Shown in pieces: positions 35,099 to 44,427 of a stretch of DNA of 64,000 nucleotides. The stretch spans positions 124,001 to 188,000 of the forward strand of contig JADJJE010000008.1 in assembly GCA_016706685.1 (NCBI GenBank), in the 5' to 3' direction. The notes under the pieces are model-generated. The model did no database searches, was not told the origin of the DNA, and worked only from the letters and a program-made list of their open reading frames with translations. How positions within the stretch are numbered: position 1 is the first letter of the stretch; each line of letters opens with the position of its first letter. The DNA comes from Sandaracinaceae bacterium. GTDB lineage: Bacteria > Myxococcota_A > Polyangia > Polyangiales > Houyiibacteriaceae. The translations under genes were made by a program, and so were the position numbers.

Positions 35099-36762
35099 GC
35101 GGCGCTCCTGACGATGGTGGTTCGGGAGATGGCGGAAGCGGGGCTGGCCGACTCGAGCGAGCGCGGCGGCCAGAGCGCGAAGGTGAGGCGCGTGAAGACC
35201 TCGTCGAGGTAGAAGCCGGCGAAGACCATGGGGAAGAGGCGCCGCGCCAGCGGTCCGGTGGGCGCTGCGGTGAGCCACGTGTGCACGGCGAAGCTCGCGC
35301 CGAAGAGACCCACGACCAGCGCTAGGCGCAGCAGGCTGGCCACGCCGGGAGCGCTGGGAGCGCTCGACGGGAACGCGAGCCCGAAGCCCGCATGCAAGCC
35401 GAGGTACAGCAGCAGCGCGGCCACGGCGGCCCCGACGAGGATGGCGTTGGCGCGGACGCCACGCTGAAGGTCCACTCGGGCCAGCAGAGGCGTGATCGCC
35501 AGCGCGGCGATGAAGCCGGCCGCCCAGCCGGCGTGGCTCGAGCCGAGGCCACCTCCCAGGAGCGCGTCGGCAGCGAACACGGTGGGCAGCGCGAGGCCGA
35601 GGGCCGCCATGGAGCGCGCGGGGCTAGCGGCGTCCTCGTGGTGCCGCATGCGCGCGGCCACGGAGGCCTGCACCACGCGTCCCGAGCCGAGGAACGCGTG
35701 AGCCTTGTAGAGCGAGTGCGCCACCAGGTGGAGCAGCGCGAGGTCGAAGGCGCCGAGCCCACACTCCACCAACATGAAGCCCATCTGGGCGCAGGTGGAC
35801 CAGGCCAAACCGACCTTCACGCTCACCCGCGTGGTCATGACGAGCGCGGCGAGCGTTGCCGTCAGGGCGCCCCCGAGCACCAGCAGGGTCTGCGCCACCT
35901 CGAGGAGCGGGAGCAGCCCGCTCAGGCGGATGAGGACGAACCCGCCGATGTTGACGATGCCCGCGTGGAGCAGGGCGGACACGGGCGTGGGGGTCTCCAT
36001 CACCTGGATCAGCCATCCGTGGAACGGGAGCTGGGCGGAGCGCAGCATGACTCCAGCCGCCAGCAGCGCGCCGGCCGCCTCGATGGACAGCGACTCGGGC
36101 ATGCCCTGCTGCGCGCGCGCGGCGAGGACGTCGAGCTCGAGCGTGCCGAAGCCGTGGTGCAGCAGCAGCAGCGCGGTGAAGAGCGCAAGGTCCGCGATCC
36201 GGCTCATGAGGAACTTCTTGTGAGCGGCCACCAGCGCCTGCGGGCGGTCTGGGTAGAACGTCAGCAGCTGGTGGAGCGCGATGCTCGAGATGCTCCACGC
36301 AGCCGCCAGCACCAGCAGGTGGTTCGCGATGACCAGCAGGCTGACGGCCGCGAGGATGAGCAGGAGCGCGCGCAGGTAGCGCAGCTGGCCCGGCTCACCA
36401 GCCAGGTAGCGCTGCGAGAAGCGCATGATGACCAGCGCCACGAGGGTGACGAGGCCGAGCATGATCAGCGAGAGGCCGTCCCCTCGCACGCTCAGCGTGG
36501 CGGGAGCCCCACCGATGGCGTGGGCGAGGAGGCCTGCTCCGGGCAGCGACACGTGCACCACGTGGGCGCCAGACCCCATCAGGTGCGCGCATGCCGCGAT
36601 GCCGGTGAGCAGCGGCGCGGTGTGTGCCGCCAGCTGGGCCACACGCCAGCGGCGGGGGAGGGTGAAGCGCGCAAAGGCGCCCGTGGTCGGCAGCGTGAGA
36701 CAAAGCGCCGCGATGCCGAAGAGCAGGGGTACCGAGAGGAGGAAAGCGACGGTCATGGACAT
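35095..36762 (-). CDS. dabB: DabB, membrane subunit of inorganic-carbon pump
   Basis: 555 residues, intact. A NuoL/MrpA-type proton-conducting membrane protein with about 13-14 helices. Typical motifs are AAHKKFLMSRIADLALF, PFHGWLIQVMETPTPVSALLHAGIVNIGGFVLIRLS and VKVGLAWSTCAQMGFML, with lysines and His inside helices as expected for ion translocation. With DabA it forms a vectorial CO2-hydrating pump. It is the first gene of the dabBA-purEK operon, 41 bp from a putative LysR operator. It is the only undamaged gene in its neighbourhood. Confidence 0.88.
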   Translation of the reverse strand: MSMTVAFLLSVPLLFGIAALCLTLPTTGAFARFTLPRRWRVAQLAAHTAPLLTGIAACAHLMGSGAHVVHVSLPGAGLLAHAIGGAPATLSVRGDGLSLIMLGLVTLVALVIMRFSQRYLAGEPGQLRYLRALLLILAAVSLLVIANHLLVLAAAWSISSIALHQLLTFYPDRPQALVAAHKKFLMSRIADLALFTALLLLHHGFGTLELDVLAARAQQGMPESLSIEAAGALLAAGVMLRSAQLPFHGWLIQVMETPTPVSALLHAGIVNIGGFVLIRLSGLLPLLEVAQTLLVLGGALTATLAALVMTTRVSVKVGLAWSTCAQMGFMLVECGLGAFDLALLHLVAHSLYKAHAFLGSGRVVQASVAARMRHHEDAASPARSMAALGLALPTVFAADALLGGGLGSSHAGWAAGFIAALAITPLLARVDLQRGVRANAILVGAAVAALLLYLGLHAGFGLAFPSSAPSAPGVASLLRLALVVGLFGASFAVHTWLTAAPTGPLARRLFPMVFAGFYLDEVFTRLTFALWPPRSLESASPASAISRTTIVRSAA

Positions 36763-36802
36763 GGTTGAACTCCGTGTTCCCGGGAGATAGCCCGGCCCCT
36801 AT

Positions 36803-36852
36803 GTTCCGTAAAATACAATGTGGTAAAACATACGTTCTCTATTTATGAACGT
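36803..36852. promoter_or_regulatory. Putative LysR operator upstream of dabB
   Basis: The 14-mer GTTCCGTAAAATAC at 36803-36816 is identical to one at 43251-43264, upstream of the DUF35-ccr operon. Both face the same way relative to the minus-strand genes they precede. The stretch is AT-rich and also contains ACGTTC (36832-36837) and GAACGT (36847-36852). Probably the binding site of the LysR protein encoded at 43303. Confidence 0.65.
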
Positions 36853-36891
36853 TTTGGGCGACGCCCAGGAGGGCGCGCGGAGCGCCGCAGG

Positions 36892-38085
36892 CTAGCGATC
36901 GGCCCGCCCGACGAGGCTCTCGCCGTAGCTCGTGAGGCCAGGGCGGGCGGCACCGACGAGACACGCCACGGTGCCGTGCAGCTTGTTCTCGTACATGAGC
37001 TGGTGCGCCTCCGGGATCTCTTCCCACGTGAACACGCGTGTCAGGACGGGCTTGACCTTGCCGTCTCGCATCAGCGCGTTGGCGCGCCGACACGAGTCGG
37101 CGTCGGCGAAGTGGGAGCCGATGATCTGCTTCTGCCGCATCCACAGGTGACGCACGTCGAACGTGAGCTGATAGCCGGTGGTGGCACCGCAGATGACGAT
37201 TCGGCCATAGCGGTTGGCCAAGAAGACGCTGGCCGGGAAGGTGCTCTTGCCCACGTGCTCGAAGACCACGTCAGGGCCCGTGCGCTCTCCGAGGATCTGC
37301 CAGATGCGCTCTCCGAAGGCCCGGATCGCGCGCCCGTGCGCGGCCTGCTCGGCGGCGCTCATGTCGTCGCGGAAGTGCAGCGCGGGGAACTCCGCGCGGT
37401 TGATGACGCCCACCGCACCGAGGCGCAGGCAGAGCTCGGCCTTGTCGTCGCTCGACACCACGGCGATGGGACGCGCCCCCATCGCGGCGGCGAGCTGCAC
37501 GGCGAACACCCCGAGGCCCCCTGCCGCACCCCACACGAGCACCACCTCGCCGGGCTGCACCTTGGCGCGGTCCACCAGCTGCGGTGCGCGGTGTAGTAGG
37601 TGAGGCCCGTAGCTGGCCGCCTCCTCCCCAGCTGAGCTGGGGCGGCTTCCGCAGCAGCTGCTGGCCTGCACGCGGGAACTGGCAAAGCCTCGGGCGTCCG
37701 TAGCCCCAGATCGTCTGCAGGTCGGACGCGCCGGGCTCGAGCAAGTGGTTGCAGCGCAGCACCACCTCGTCGCCCACCTTCCAGCCGGTGACGCCTTCTC
37801 CGATGGCCCACACCACACCGGACGCGTCGACCCGGAACGACGAGGTCGAGCCATGGTTGCGGAGATGTTCACCGGCTCCGAGCCCGCCAGATGCCGTTGA
37901 GCTGACGCCGCCGCCATGACCGCACCAGACCTACCGGGGCCGGACCCAGACGTCGATCACCTGGACGAACGACTGCGTGGGCACCGAAGCGCCTCGGGGG
38001 ATGACGTAGGCGTGCATCTGGGGGGCAGCTCGCCCAGCGCCAGCGCCTGCCCGCACGGGGACGAGCTGCGATCCAGGTTCAGCGT
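36892..38085 (-). CDS. ccr: Crotonyl-CoA carboxylase/reductase, frameshifted
   Basis: Ccr reductively carboxylates crotonyl-CoA with NADPH and CO2 to ethylmalonyl-CoA. The 3' two thirds is open and diagnostic: QPGEVVLVWGAAGGLGVFAVQLA (NADPH loop), FEHVGKSTFPASVFL, IVICGATTGYQLTFDVRHLWMRQKQIIGSHFADAD. The 5' part is split over frames: LGELPPQ, MHAYVIPR (38017), GEPVNI, WAIGEGVTGWKVGDEVVLRCNH, DLQTIWGYGRP. A run of six C before MHAYVIPR needs one more C. The exact start is unclear, near the cysN stop (about 38082-38085), with AGGAGG nearby. About 400 codons, close to normal. Confidence 0.85.
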
Positions 38086-39524
38086 GTTCGACCTCCTGTC
38101 TGCTGTGCGCGGAATTGCCCCCGCGTCTCGAGCGCGTCCATCACGAGCTTCACGGCCTCGTCGATGCGCATCTTGTCGAGGCCCACCGCCACGTCGGCGT
38201 TCTCCGGCCGCGTGAAGCCCGCGAAGTCGCCCTCGGGGCGGCGCTCAGAGCCGAGGTCGGTGTCCACGAACACCTGCCCACGCGGTCTCGCCGATGCGTG
38301 GCGCAGCGCTCGCGATCGCCCGGCGTGTAGGCCGGGAAAGCGCAGACGGTGACCAAGCCGGCGTCCGTGCACGCCTTGCACGCCGTGATCATGGTCTCGA
38401 GCGCGAGCGAGCCCATGTCCACCTTGAAGTGGAGATCCCGCACCTCGGCCCGCACGTACTGCGTGGTGTGCTTGATCAGGTAGCTCTTCTCGCGGTCGAG
38501 CGGCGTCTCGTTCATCCACACCACGTAGGCGTCGAAGGTGCGGCGCACGTGCGGGAGGTCGTGTGCGTGCCCAGCATGTCGCCGCGGCACGTCGATCCCG
38601 TCCTCGAGTCGGATGGTCACCGACTGCGGCGTGAACGCCTCGTCGAGCTCGCCCTCGTACACGTCGATGGCCTTGACCTTGGACGACCGGCCGACGGCAG
38701 CGACACCAGCGTGTCGCCCTTCTTCACCAGCCGCTGGCGATCCCCCCCCGCGAACCCGCGGTAGTCCAGGTTCGGGCGGATGACGTACTGCACCGGGAAG
38801 CGGAGTGCCGAGGTCGCGGTCCTGCGCCACCGGCACCGTCTCGAGGTGGGCGAGCACGCTCTGCCCCTGGTACCACGGCGTGGCCGGGCTCTTGGTGACG
38901 CAGTTGTCGCCGTTCTTCGCGCTCACCGGGAAGCACGTGATGGTCTTCGCCAGCTTCATGCTGGCCGCGTAGGCGTGGAAGTCGGCGCTGATCTGATCGA
39001 ACACCTCTTCTGAGAAGTCCACCAGGTCCATCTTGTTGATGCACACGCGAGGTGGGATGCCCAGCAGCGAGGCCACGAACGCGTGCCGCCGCGACTGCTC
39101 GAGCACGCCCTTGCGCGCGTCGATCAAGATGAGCGCCACGTCCGCCGTGGACGCGCCGGTCACCATGTTGCGCGTGTACTGCACGTGCCCCGGCGTGTCG
39201 GCGATGATGAACTTGCGCTTCGGCGTGGCGAAGTAGCGGTAGGCCACGTCGATGGTGATGCCCTGCTCGCGCTCGGCCTTGAGGCCGTCGGTGAGCAACG
39301 AGAAGTCGATGCTGCCGTCGTCGAGGCGCTGCCCTTCTCGAGCGCCGCCAGCTGGTCCTCGAAGACCATGCCCGTGTCGTACAGCAGGCGCCCGATGAGC
39401 GTGGACTTGCCGTCGTCCACCGAGCCGATCGCGACGAAGGCGGCAGGCTCCTTGCCCCGATACTTCTCGAGGTAGCCCTCGATGTCCGCCGCGATCAGGT
39501 CCTTTTTTCGTGGAAGTCCGACAT
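38079..39524 (-). CDS. cysN: Sulfate adenylyltransferase subunit 1 with APS-kinase-like tail, frameshifted
   Basis: CysN is the GTPase that drives APS synthesis. The start at 39524 shares a base with the cysD stop (TGATG). Six A at the ninth codon need one more A to enter the frame with GSVDDGKSTLIGRLLYDTG (P-loop). Then, in another frame, come EREQGITIDVAYRYF, DTPGHVQYTRNMVTGAS and CINKMDLVDF. The end resembles an APS kinase (TDAGLVTVCAFPAYTPGDRER, then EGDFAGFTRPENADVAVG and DEAVKLVMDAL), but I find no second P-loop. At least five indels. Confidence 0.85.
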
Positions 39525-40410
39525 CAGAAGTAGCCTTCCTTCTTCTTCTTCTCCATCGAACCTTCTTCGTCCGTGTCGATCAAGCGCCCCTGTCGCTCGG
39601 AGAACTTGTTCAGCAGCATCTCCTGGATGACCTTGGGCAGCGTGTCGGCCTGTGAGTGCACCGCGCCGCTCAGCGGGTAGCAGCCGAGCGTGCGGAAGCG
39701 CACCACCTCGTCACGCGGCGTCTCGCCGGGCTCGAAGGGCATGCGGTCGTCGTCGATCATGATCATGGTCCCCTGCCGGTCCACCACCGGGCGCGGGGCC
39801 GCGAAGTACAGCGAGGGAACCGGGATCTTCTCGAGCCAGATGTAGAGCCAGACGTCCAGCTCGGTCCAGTTGGAGATCGAACACCCGCGTGCTCTCGCCC
39901 TGGTTGATCTTCCGTTGTAGGTTCCACAGCTCGGGGCGCTGGTTCTTCGGGTCCCACTGCTGGAACCGGTCGCGGAACGAGTAGACCCGCTCCTTGGCGC
40001 GCGACTTCTCCTCGTCGCGCCGCGCGCCACCGAACGCGCAGTCGAAGCCGTACTTGGTGAGGGCCTGCTTGAGCGCGTCGGTCTTCATGACGCCCGTGTA
40101 CTTGTTGCTCCCGTGCGTGAACGGCGTGATCCCACCGTTGCCCCCGCCGGGTTCGTGCACGAGCAGGTCGTCGAGCGCCAGTCTGCGGAAACGCGATCAT
40201 CCTGGAACTTCCACAGTGGTGTCGATGCGCAGCAGCGGGAAGATGCCCCGCGCGCGCCTTGAGGGCCAGGCGCAGCAGCACCGACGAGTCCTTGCCGATG
40301 CTGTACAGCATCACCGGCTTGTCGAACTCGGCCGCGGCCTCGCGGATGATCTGGATGCTCTCTCCGGCCTCGAGCTGCCTGGAGGTGACTGAGTGTTCAC
40401 CCATGCTCAT
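39524..40410 (-). CDS. cysD: Sulfate adenylyltransferase subunit 2, frameshifted
   Basis: CysD forms APS from sulfate and ATP with CysN. The N-terminus (IIREAAAEFDKPVMLYSIGKDSSVLLRLALKA) contains the PP-loop SIGKDSS. Further motifs are split over frames: NGGITPFTHGSNKYTGVMKTDALKQAL, FGGARRDEEKSRAKERVYSFRD, NWTELDVWLYIWLEKIPVPSLYFA, and an intact C-terminus with FRTLGCYPLSGAV and EKKKKEGYF. The start overlaps the upstream thiolase stop (ATGA). At least four indels; length near the usual 300 codons. Confidence 0.89.
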
Positions 40411-41481
40411 CCGTCATCCCCTCGGACTTTAGCGGGCGCTACCGACGCCCATGGCGAAGAACTGCGAACCGCCACTGTAGGCGTGGGCCGACGGCGATCT
40501 TGGCGCCGTCCACCTGGTGCCGCTCGGCGGTGCCGCGCCCCTGGCGGGCGGTCGCGGAAGTGGATCATGCTATGGCGGATGGGGTTGGTGCAGAGCACGC
40601 CGCCGCTCAGTTGAGGGGCAGCTGACCGCCAGCGGGTCCTGCCCTCCATGGTCCACTTCCAGCCCTCGCCCGCTCGCGAAGCCGAGGTTCTCGAGCCATG
40701 GGCTCGAACCAGAGAAGGCACGGATCTCGGCGCAGTCCACGTCCTTGCGGGGTCGACGCGCCTGGTCGTCGTCCCTGGCGCACATCTGGCCGGCCTTAGG
40801 TTGACCTGGTCGCGGCCCGCGAACGTGCGCCTCGGTGCGCACGCGCAGGATCCACGGTGCAGCCCTTGGCGTGCTTGTCGCTGGCCAGCACCATGGCGAC
40901 GGCGCCGTCGGAGGGGCAGGCCCCGAGTAGCGGATCGGTCCCACAGCATGGGCGAGGCCTTCACCTCGCCGAGCGTCTGCTTGAGGTGCAGGTGCGCCTT
41001 GGGGGTCAAGAGGCCTGCTCGCGGTCCACGGCCACCATCCGCGTCGGGGTGCGCGTCGTGCCGCGCCAGTACCGCGGATGAGCGGCGCGGAAGTAGCCGC
41101 CGGCGCCGGCCACCAGCTGCGGCTGGAAGGGGATGGCGGGCGAGGCACATGGCGTTGCCTGCTCTGCTTCTCGAACGCGAGGGGTGAGCACCTGCTGGTG
41201 CACGCCGCCTGATCGTGGCTGGCCACCACCGCCGTCGAGCCGCCCACGGAGCCGGCGGTGTGCACGCGGAAGAGGGTTCCACGCGCAGCGCGTCGGCCAT
41301 GAAGAGTCCGGCACCGCCCTCGAACACGTCGGGGCCGTGCCGATGACGATGGCGTCCCCGAGCGTGCGGTCGGCGTCCTCGAGGGGCGGAACAGCGCCTC
41401 CGCAGAGCCCAGGGAGCAGAGACGCCCTGGTCTCGCGGTGTTCGGTCTGGCCAATGCCGAGACGGCGCAACGTTCAGACAT
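40407..41481 (-). CDS. Thiolase-family protein B (SCP-x-like), heavily frameshifted
   Basis: Fragments match acetyl-CoA acetyltransferase/SCP-x-type thiolases, which join or cleave acyl-CoAs. In order over alternating frames: GIGQTEHRETRASL, LEDADRTLGDAIVIGTAP, FRVHTAGSVGGSTAVVASHD, PIPFQPQLVAGAGGYF, KDVDCAEI, WLENLGFA, SGGVLCTNPI. Only ~358 codons of space remain against ~385-390 expected, so besides single-base indels some sequence seems missing. The catalytic Cys region lies in the most damaged part. Both ends overlap neighbours (TGATG, ATGA), placing it in the DUF35-ccr operon. Confidence 0.72.
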
Positions 41482-42408
41482 CACTCAGCCTCCGGCAACC
41501 AGGTTCTGCTGCAGGCACGGTCCGTCGCAGTGGGCCACGGCGCGGGCGCTGCGTCCACGATGCGGGCGGCGGCCTCTCCAAGCGGATGAGACCGGTGGTC
41601 ATGACGAGCCGGCGCGAGCGCGCCCCCCAGGGTTGATGCGGACGCTCGGCCGCCCAGCGCTTCTTTCAAGATGATCTCCTGGTGCGCGAGGGGCGGCGCT
41701 CGGCCACGTCCACCTTGGCCTTCACCGGCCCGCCGGAGGGCGCCGAGGGGCTCGGAGGTCGCGCAGGCCGCGAGGGCCTCACGCGTGGTCGATGCCGCGG
41801 ATGAACCGGGCGCTTGAGAGCGCGGGCCTTTGTCGCCGCTGGCCAGGATGACGCAGGCGGCGCCGTCGGTGACGGCGGGAAGCTCTTGCGCAGGCGAGCT
41901 GAGGTAGGGCCTCCTTCCAGGATCTTTCTTCGCGTCGAACTCGCCCTTCACCTGGCGTGGTTCGATGGCCGCCGGCTGCGCACCGCGATGTCCGCGAAGT
42001 CGCGCTCGGTGGCCTTGCCCGCGTCGATGAGCGCGCGCCAGGCCGCCGCGCTGGTCGAGCCCGACGCTGAACGAGAGGTCGTCAGGTTCATGATGTCCGG
42101 GATGGGCCCGAGCGAGCCGCGGCCGAACGAGAACACCAGCGCCACGTCGATGTCGCCGCGCAGCAGGCGCACCCACGCTTCGTAGAGCGCGAACGCGCCG
42201 TCCATCTCCACGTGCGACGCGGATGGGCGGCGACGCTGAGCCCGTCAGCCACGAACGAAAGGGCCGGCCGATGAGAGTCGCCCGCTCACGGTGACCCACG
42301 TCTCGGCGTGAGCCCACCGGGCAGGGCCGTTGACGATGGCCCCACCATCTGCCTGCAGGCGGCGCCTCGTTGGGGAGTTGATGGAAGGACTATGGCGATG
42401 TCACGCAC
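41481..42408 (-). CDS. Thiolase-family protein A, heavily frameshifted
   Basis: A GTG start at 42408 (VRDIAIV) overlaps the DUF35 stop. Recognisable pieces are EMDGAFALYEAWVRLLRGDID, ALVFSFGRGSLG, GKATERDFADIAVR, VTDGAACVILASGDK, HQEIILKEALGG and a final GEAAARI...CLQQNL-like end. They fit the thiolase-domain proteins that pair with DUF35 partners, such as the steroid aldolase Ltp2 or archaeal acetoacetyl-CoA thiolase. Space for about 309 codons is short of the usual ~350. More than eight indels. Exact reaction not assignable. Confidence 0.68.
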
Positions 42409-43225
42409 CGAGGCGCTCCGAGTAGCTCCGGCGCGTCGGGTTCGCCGGTCGGTTCGAAATAGAGATCGACCGAGGTCTCCCACCGCTCACGCGGCTTCCC
42501 TTGGCCTTCACCCCAGCCCTGCGGACGTGCGTCACAGGACGCCGCTGATCAGGTGGTAGATGGGCAGGTCGGCCCCGTCCAAGACGATGGCGCCGAAGCT
42601 GTAGGGAGGCGTCAGCTTCTGACCCTCGAACGGGATGCGCACCACCGTGAACGTGGTGACCACGCCGGTGTGCGGCAGTCCACGCCTTCTTGGCTTGCCC
42701 ACCGGGCTCGCACCGCGGCGGCCGGGCCCTTGCCGGGTCTGGCACTGCGCCGATGATCTTGCCCTCCCGGAAGGCCGCAGGTAGGCGCTCTGGTGTCGCC
42801 GGGCCCAGCTGAACCCGAGCCGCACCGGCCCGGCAGGATGGGCGACTCGGCTCGAAGCAGCGATGTCAGGATGTTGCCCTGCTTCGGCGCCGACGCACCC
42901 GCACCCGCATCCCGGGCAGCTCGCTCCGCTCTTCGCCGCGAGCATGGGATGCGTCCGCCCTCCCGCACGAGGCCGAACGCGAACGGCGCCTTGCGGGGGT
43001 GGGTGGGCCGCGGCTCGGCCACCCAGGTCCACGACTTGAGGACACCCGTGGGCCGCAGCGTCACGAACTCGTGGGGTCGCCCCTGGGGCGGGCAGAGCAC
43101 CGGCCCCGGCGGTCTTGACGCCCTCGAGCCCAGCGCAGGCCCTCGAGGAAGCGCCCGATCACGGGGCCCATCGAGCGCCGGTACGTGTACTCGAGGACGT
43201 AGGGGGCGGAGAGAGGTTCTTCCAT
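42401..43225 (-). CDS. Double DUF35 (OB-fold, Zn-ribbon) acyl-CoA-associated protein, frameshifted
   Basis: DUF35 proteins bind acyl-CoA and form complexes with thiolases. Two DUF35-like units are seen in pieces. The first begins at 43225 (MEEPLSAPYVLEYTYRRSMGP) with LRPTGVLKSWTWVAEPRPTHP, PFAFGLVREGG and GMRVRVR-like fragments. The second has FREGKIIGAQCPD, HTGVVTTFTVVRIPFEGQ and PYSFGAIVLDGADLPIYHLISGV. The Zn-ribbon Cys of the second unit are partly lost to indels. First gene of the operon, starting 26 bp from the shared 14-mer, divergent from LysR. Confidence 0.74.
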
Positions 43226-43250
43226 GGGCTGAACGTGGTCCGCCGATAAC

Positions 43251-43298
43251 GTTCCGTAAAATACTGATTTCCAATCGAATCAATCTGTATTACGGAAC
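43251..43298. promoter_or_regulatory. Putative LysR operator between DUF35 operon and lysR
   Basis: GTTCCGTAAAATAC (43251-43264) and GTATTACGGAAC (43287-43298) are inverted arms that differ by a 2-base gap. Between them TGATT...AATCA forms an inner repeat. The right arm ends five bases before the regulator's ATG. The left arm recurs exactly at 36803. This is the classic autoregulatory position for a LysR protein. Confidence 0.72.
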
Positions 43299-43302
43299 TT
43301 TT

Positions 43303-44259
43303 ATGACCGCGACGATCTCCCGCGCACCGCGCCTCAACTACCACCACCTGCACTTCTGGGCGGTGGCCCGTGAATCACCACGGGCCGCCCGGTTTTAGTG
43401 TCGTCGGCGCTCGACGCGGGATTCGGCAGCTCGAGGACTCCTCGGCCAACCGCTCTTCACGCGCGAGGGCCGGCGGCTGGTCTTGACCGAGACCGGGCGC
43501 ATCGCCCTCGACTACGCCGACACCATCGCCACGGCCGGCAACGAGCTGGTGGCGACCGTGCGCGAAGGCAAGAAGCGCGACCAGCAGGTGCTCGCGGCGC
43601 GGTGGGGCACTCTCGCGCAACTTCCAGGGCGGCTCCCTGTCGCCGCTGCTGGGGAAACCGCCGTGCACCTCGTGCTGCACTCGGGCTCGCTCGATGAGCT
43701 GCTCGGTCGGCTGCGGGCTCACGTCCTCGACCTCGTGCTGTCCAACACCCGCGTGCAGGACGACGGCGACAACGCGTGGCGCTGCCGGCGCATCGCCCGT
43801 CAGCAGGTGAGCCTAGTGGGCCCACGGCGCAGCACCCCGTTTCGATTCCCGCAGGACCTGGATGACCTGCCCATGTTGCTGCCCAGCCGAGACAGCGAGC
43901 TGCGCAACGCGTTCGACCTGCTGTGCGAGCACCATGGCATCCGGGTGCGCATCGCGAGCGAAGCCGACGACATGGCCATGCTGCGCGTGCTCGCTCGCAC
44001 GTCCGGCCTGGTCGCGCTGCTGCCGGCCGTCGTCGTGCAGGGCGAGCTCGTCAGTCACGAGCTCGAGGAGTACTGCGTGGTGCCCGACCTGTACGAGGCC
44101 TTCTACGCCATCCACGTGAAGCGCCAGCACCCGAACCCGCTGGTGCACCGCCTGCTGGACCGCACCGAGGACGAGATGCTGGCCATGGCGGCCCCGCGGA
44201 AGCCGGCCCCCGCGGCCAAGCGGCCAAAGCCCGAGAAAAAACCGTCTCGGGGTCGGTGA
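43303..44259 (+). CDS. LysR-family regulator (NhaR-like), frameshifted N-terminus
   Basis: Begins MTATISRAPRLNYHHLHFWAVARE, the usual NhaR-like start. The DNA-binding helix is broken by indels (stop near 43398), and sequence continues in other frames with LGQPLFTREG, then GRRLVLTETGRIALDYADTI. From about 43,660 it is open to the end: VHLVLHSGSLDELLGRLRAHVLDLVLSNT (effector domain), LARTSGLVALLPAVVV, and a basic Lys/Pro tail. At least three to four indels. It diverges from the DUF35-ccr operon and probably also controls dabBA-purEK through the shared motif. Confidence 0.8.
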
Positions 44260-44427
44260 GCACGCGCGAGCACGAAGTCACCCGCGGTCGAGCTGTCAGC
44301 TTTTAATTCAAGCCCCCTGTGCGGGACTCTCGATCCTGCTCCGTGGATGGGGCATGCTGCGCACAGTCCAAACCGAACCTCAGTCGGTCCAGGCCAACCC
44401 GGCCTCACGGACCCTTGGAGTCAGCGC

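Noticed and set aside
39500..39512. Programmed ribosomal frameshift at the A6 run of cysN
   Set aside because: All neighbouring genes also carry indels at unrelated sequences, and the run is near codon nine without a visible stimulatory structure, so a base-call error is simpler.
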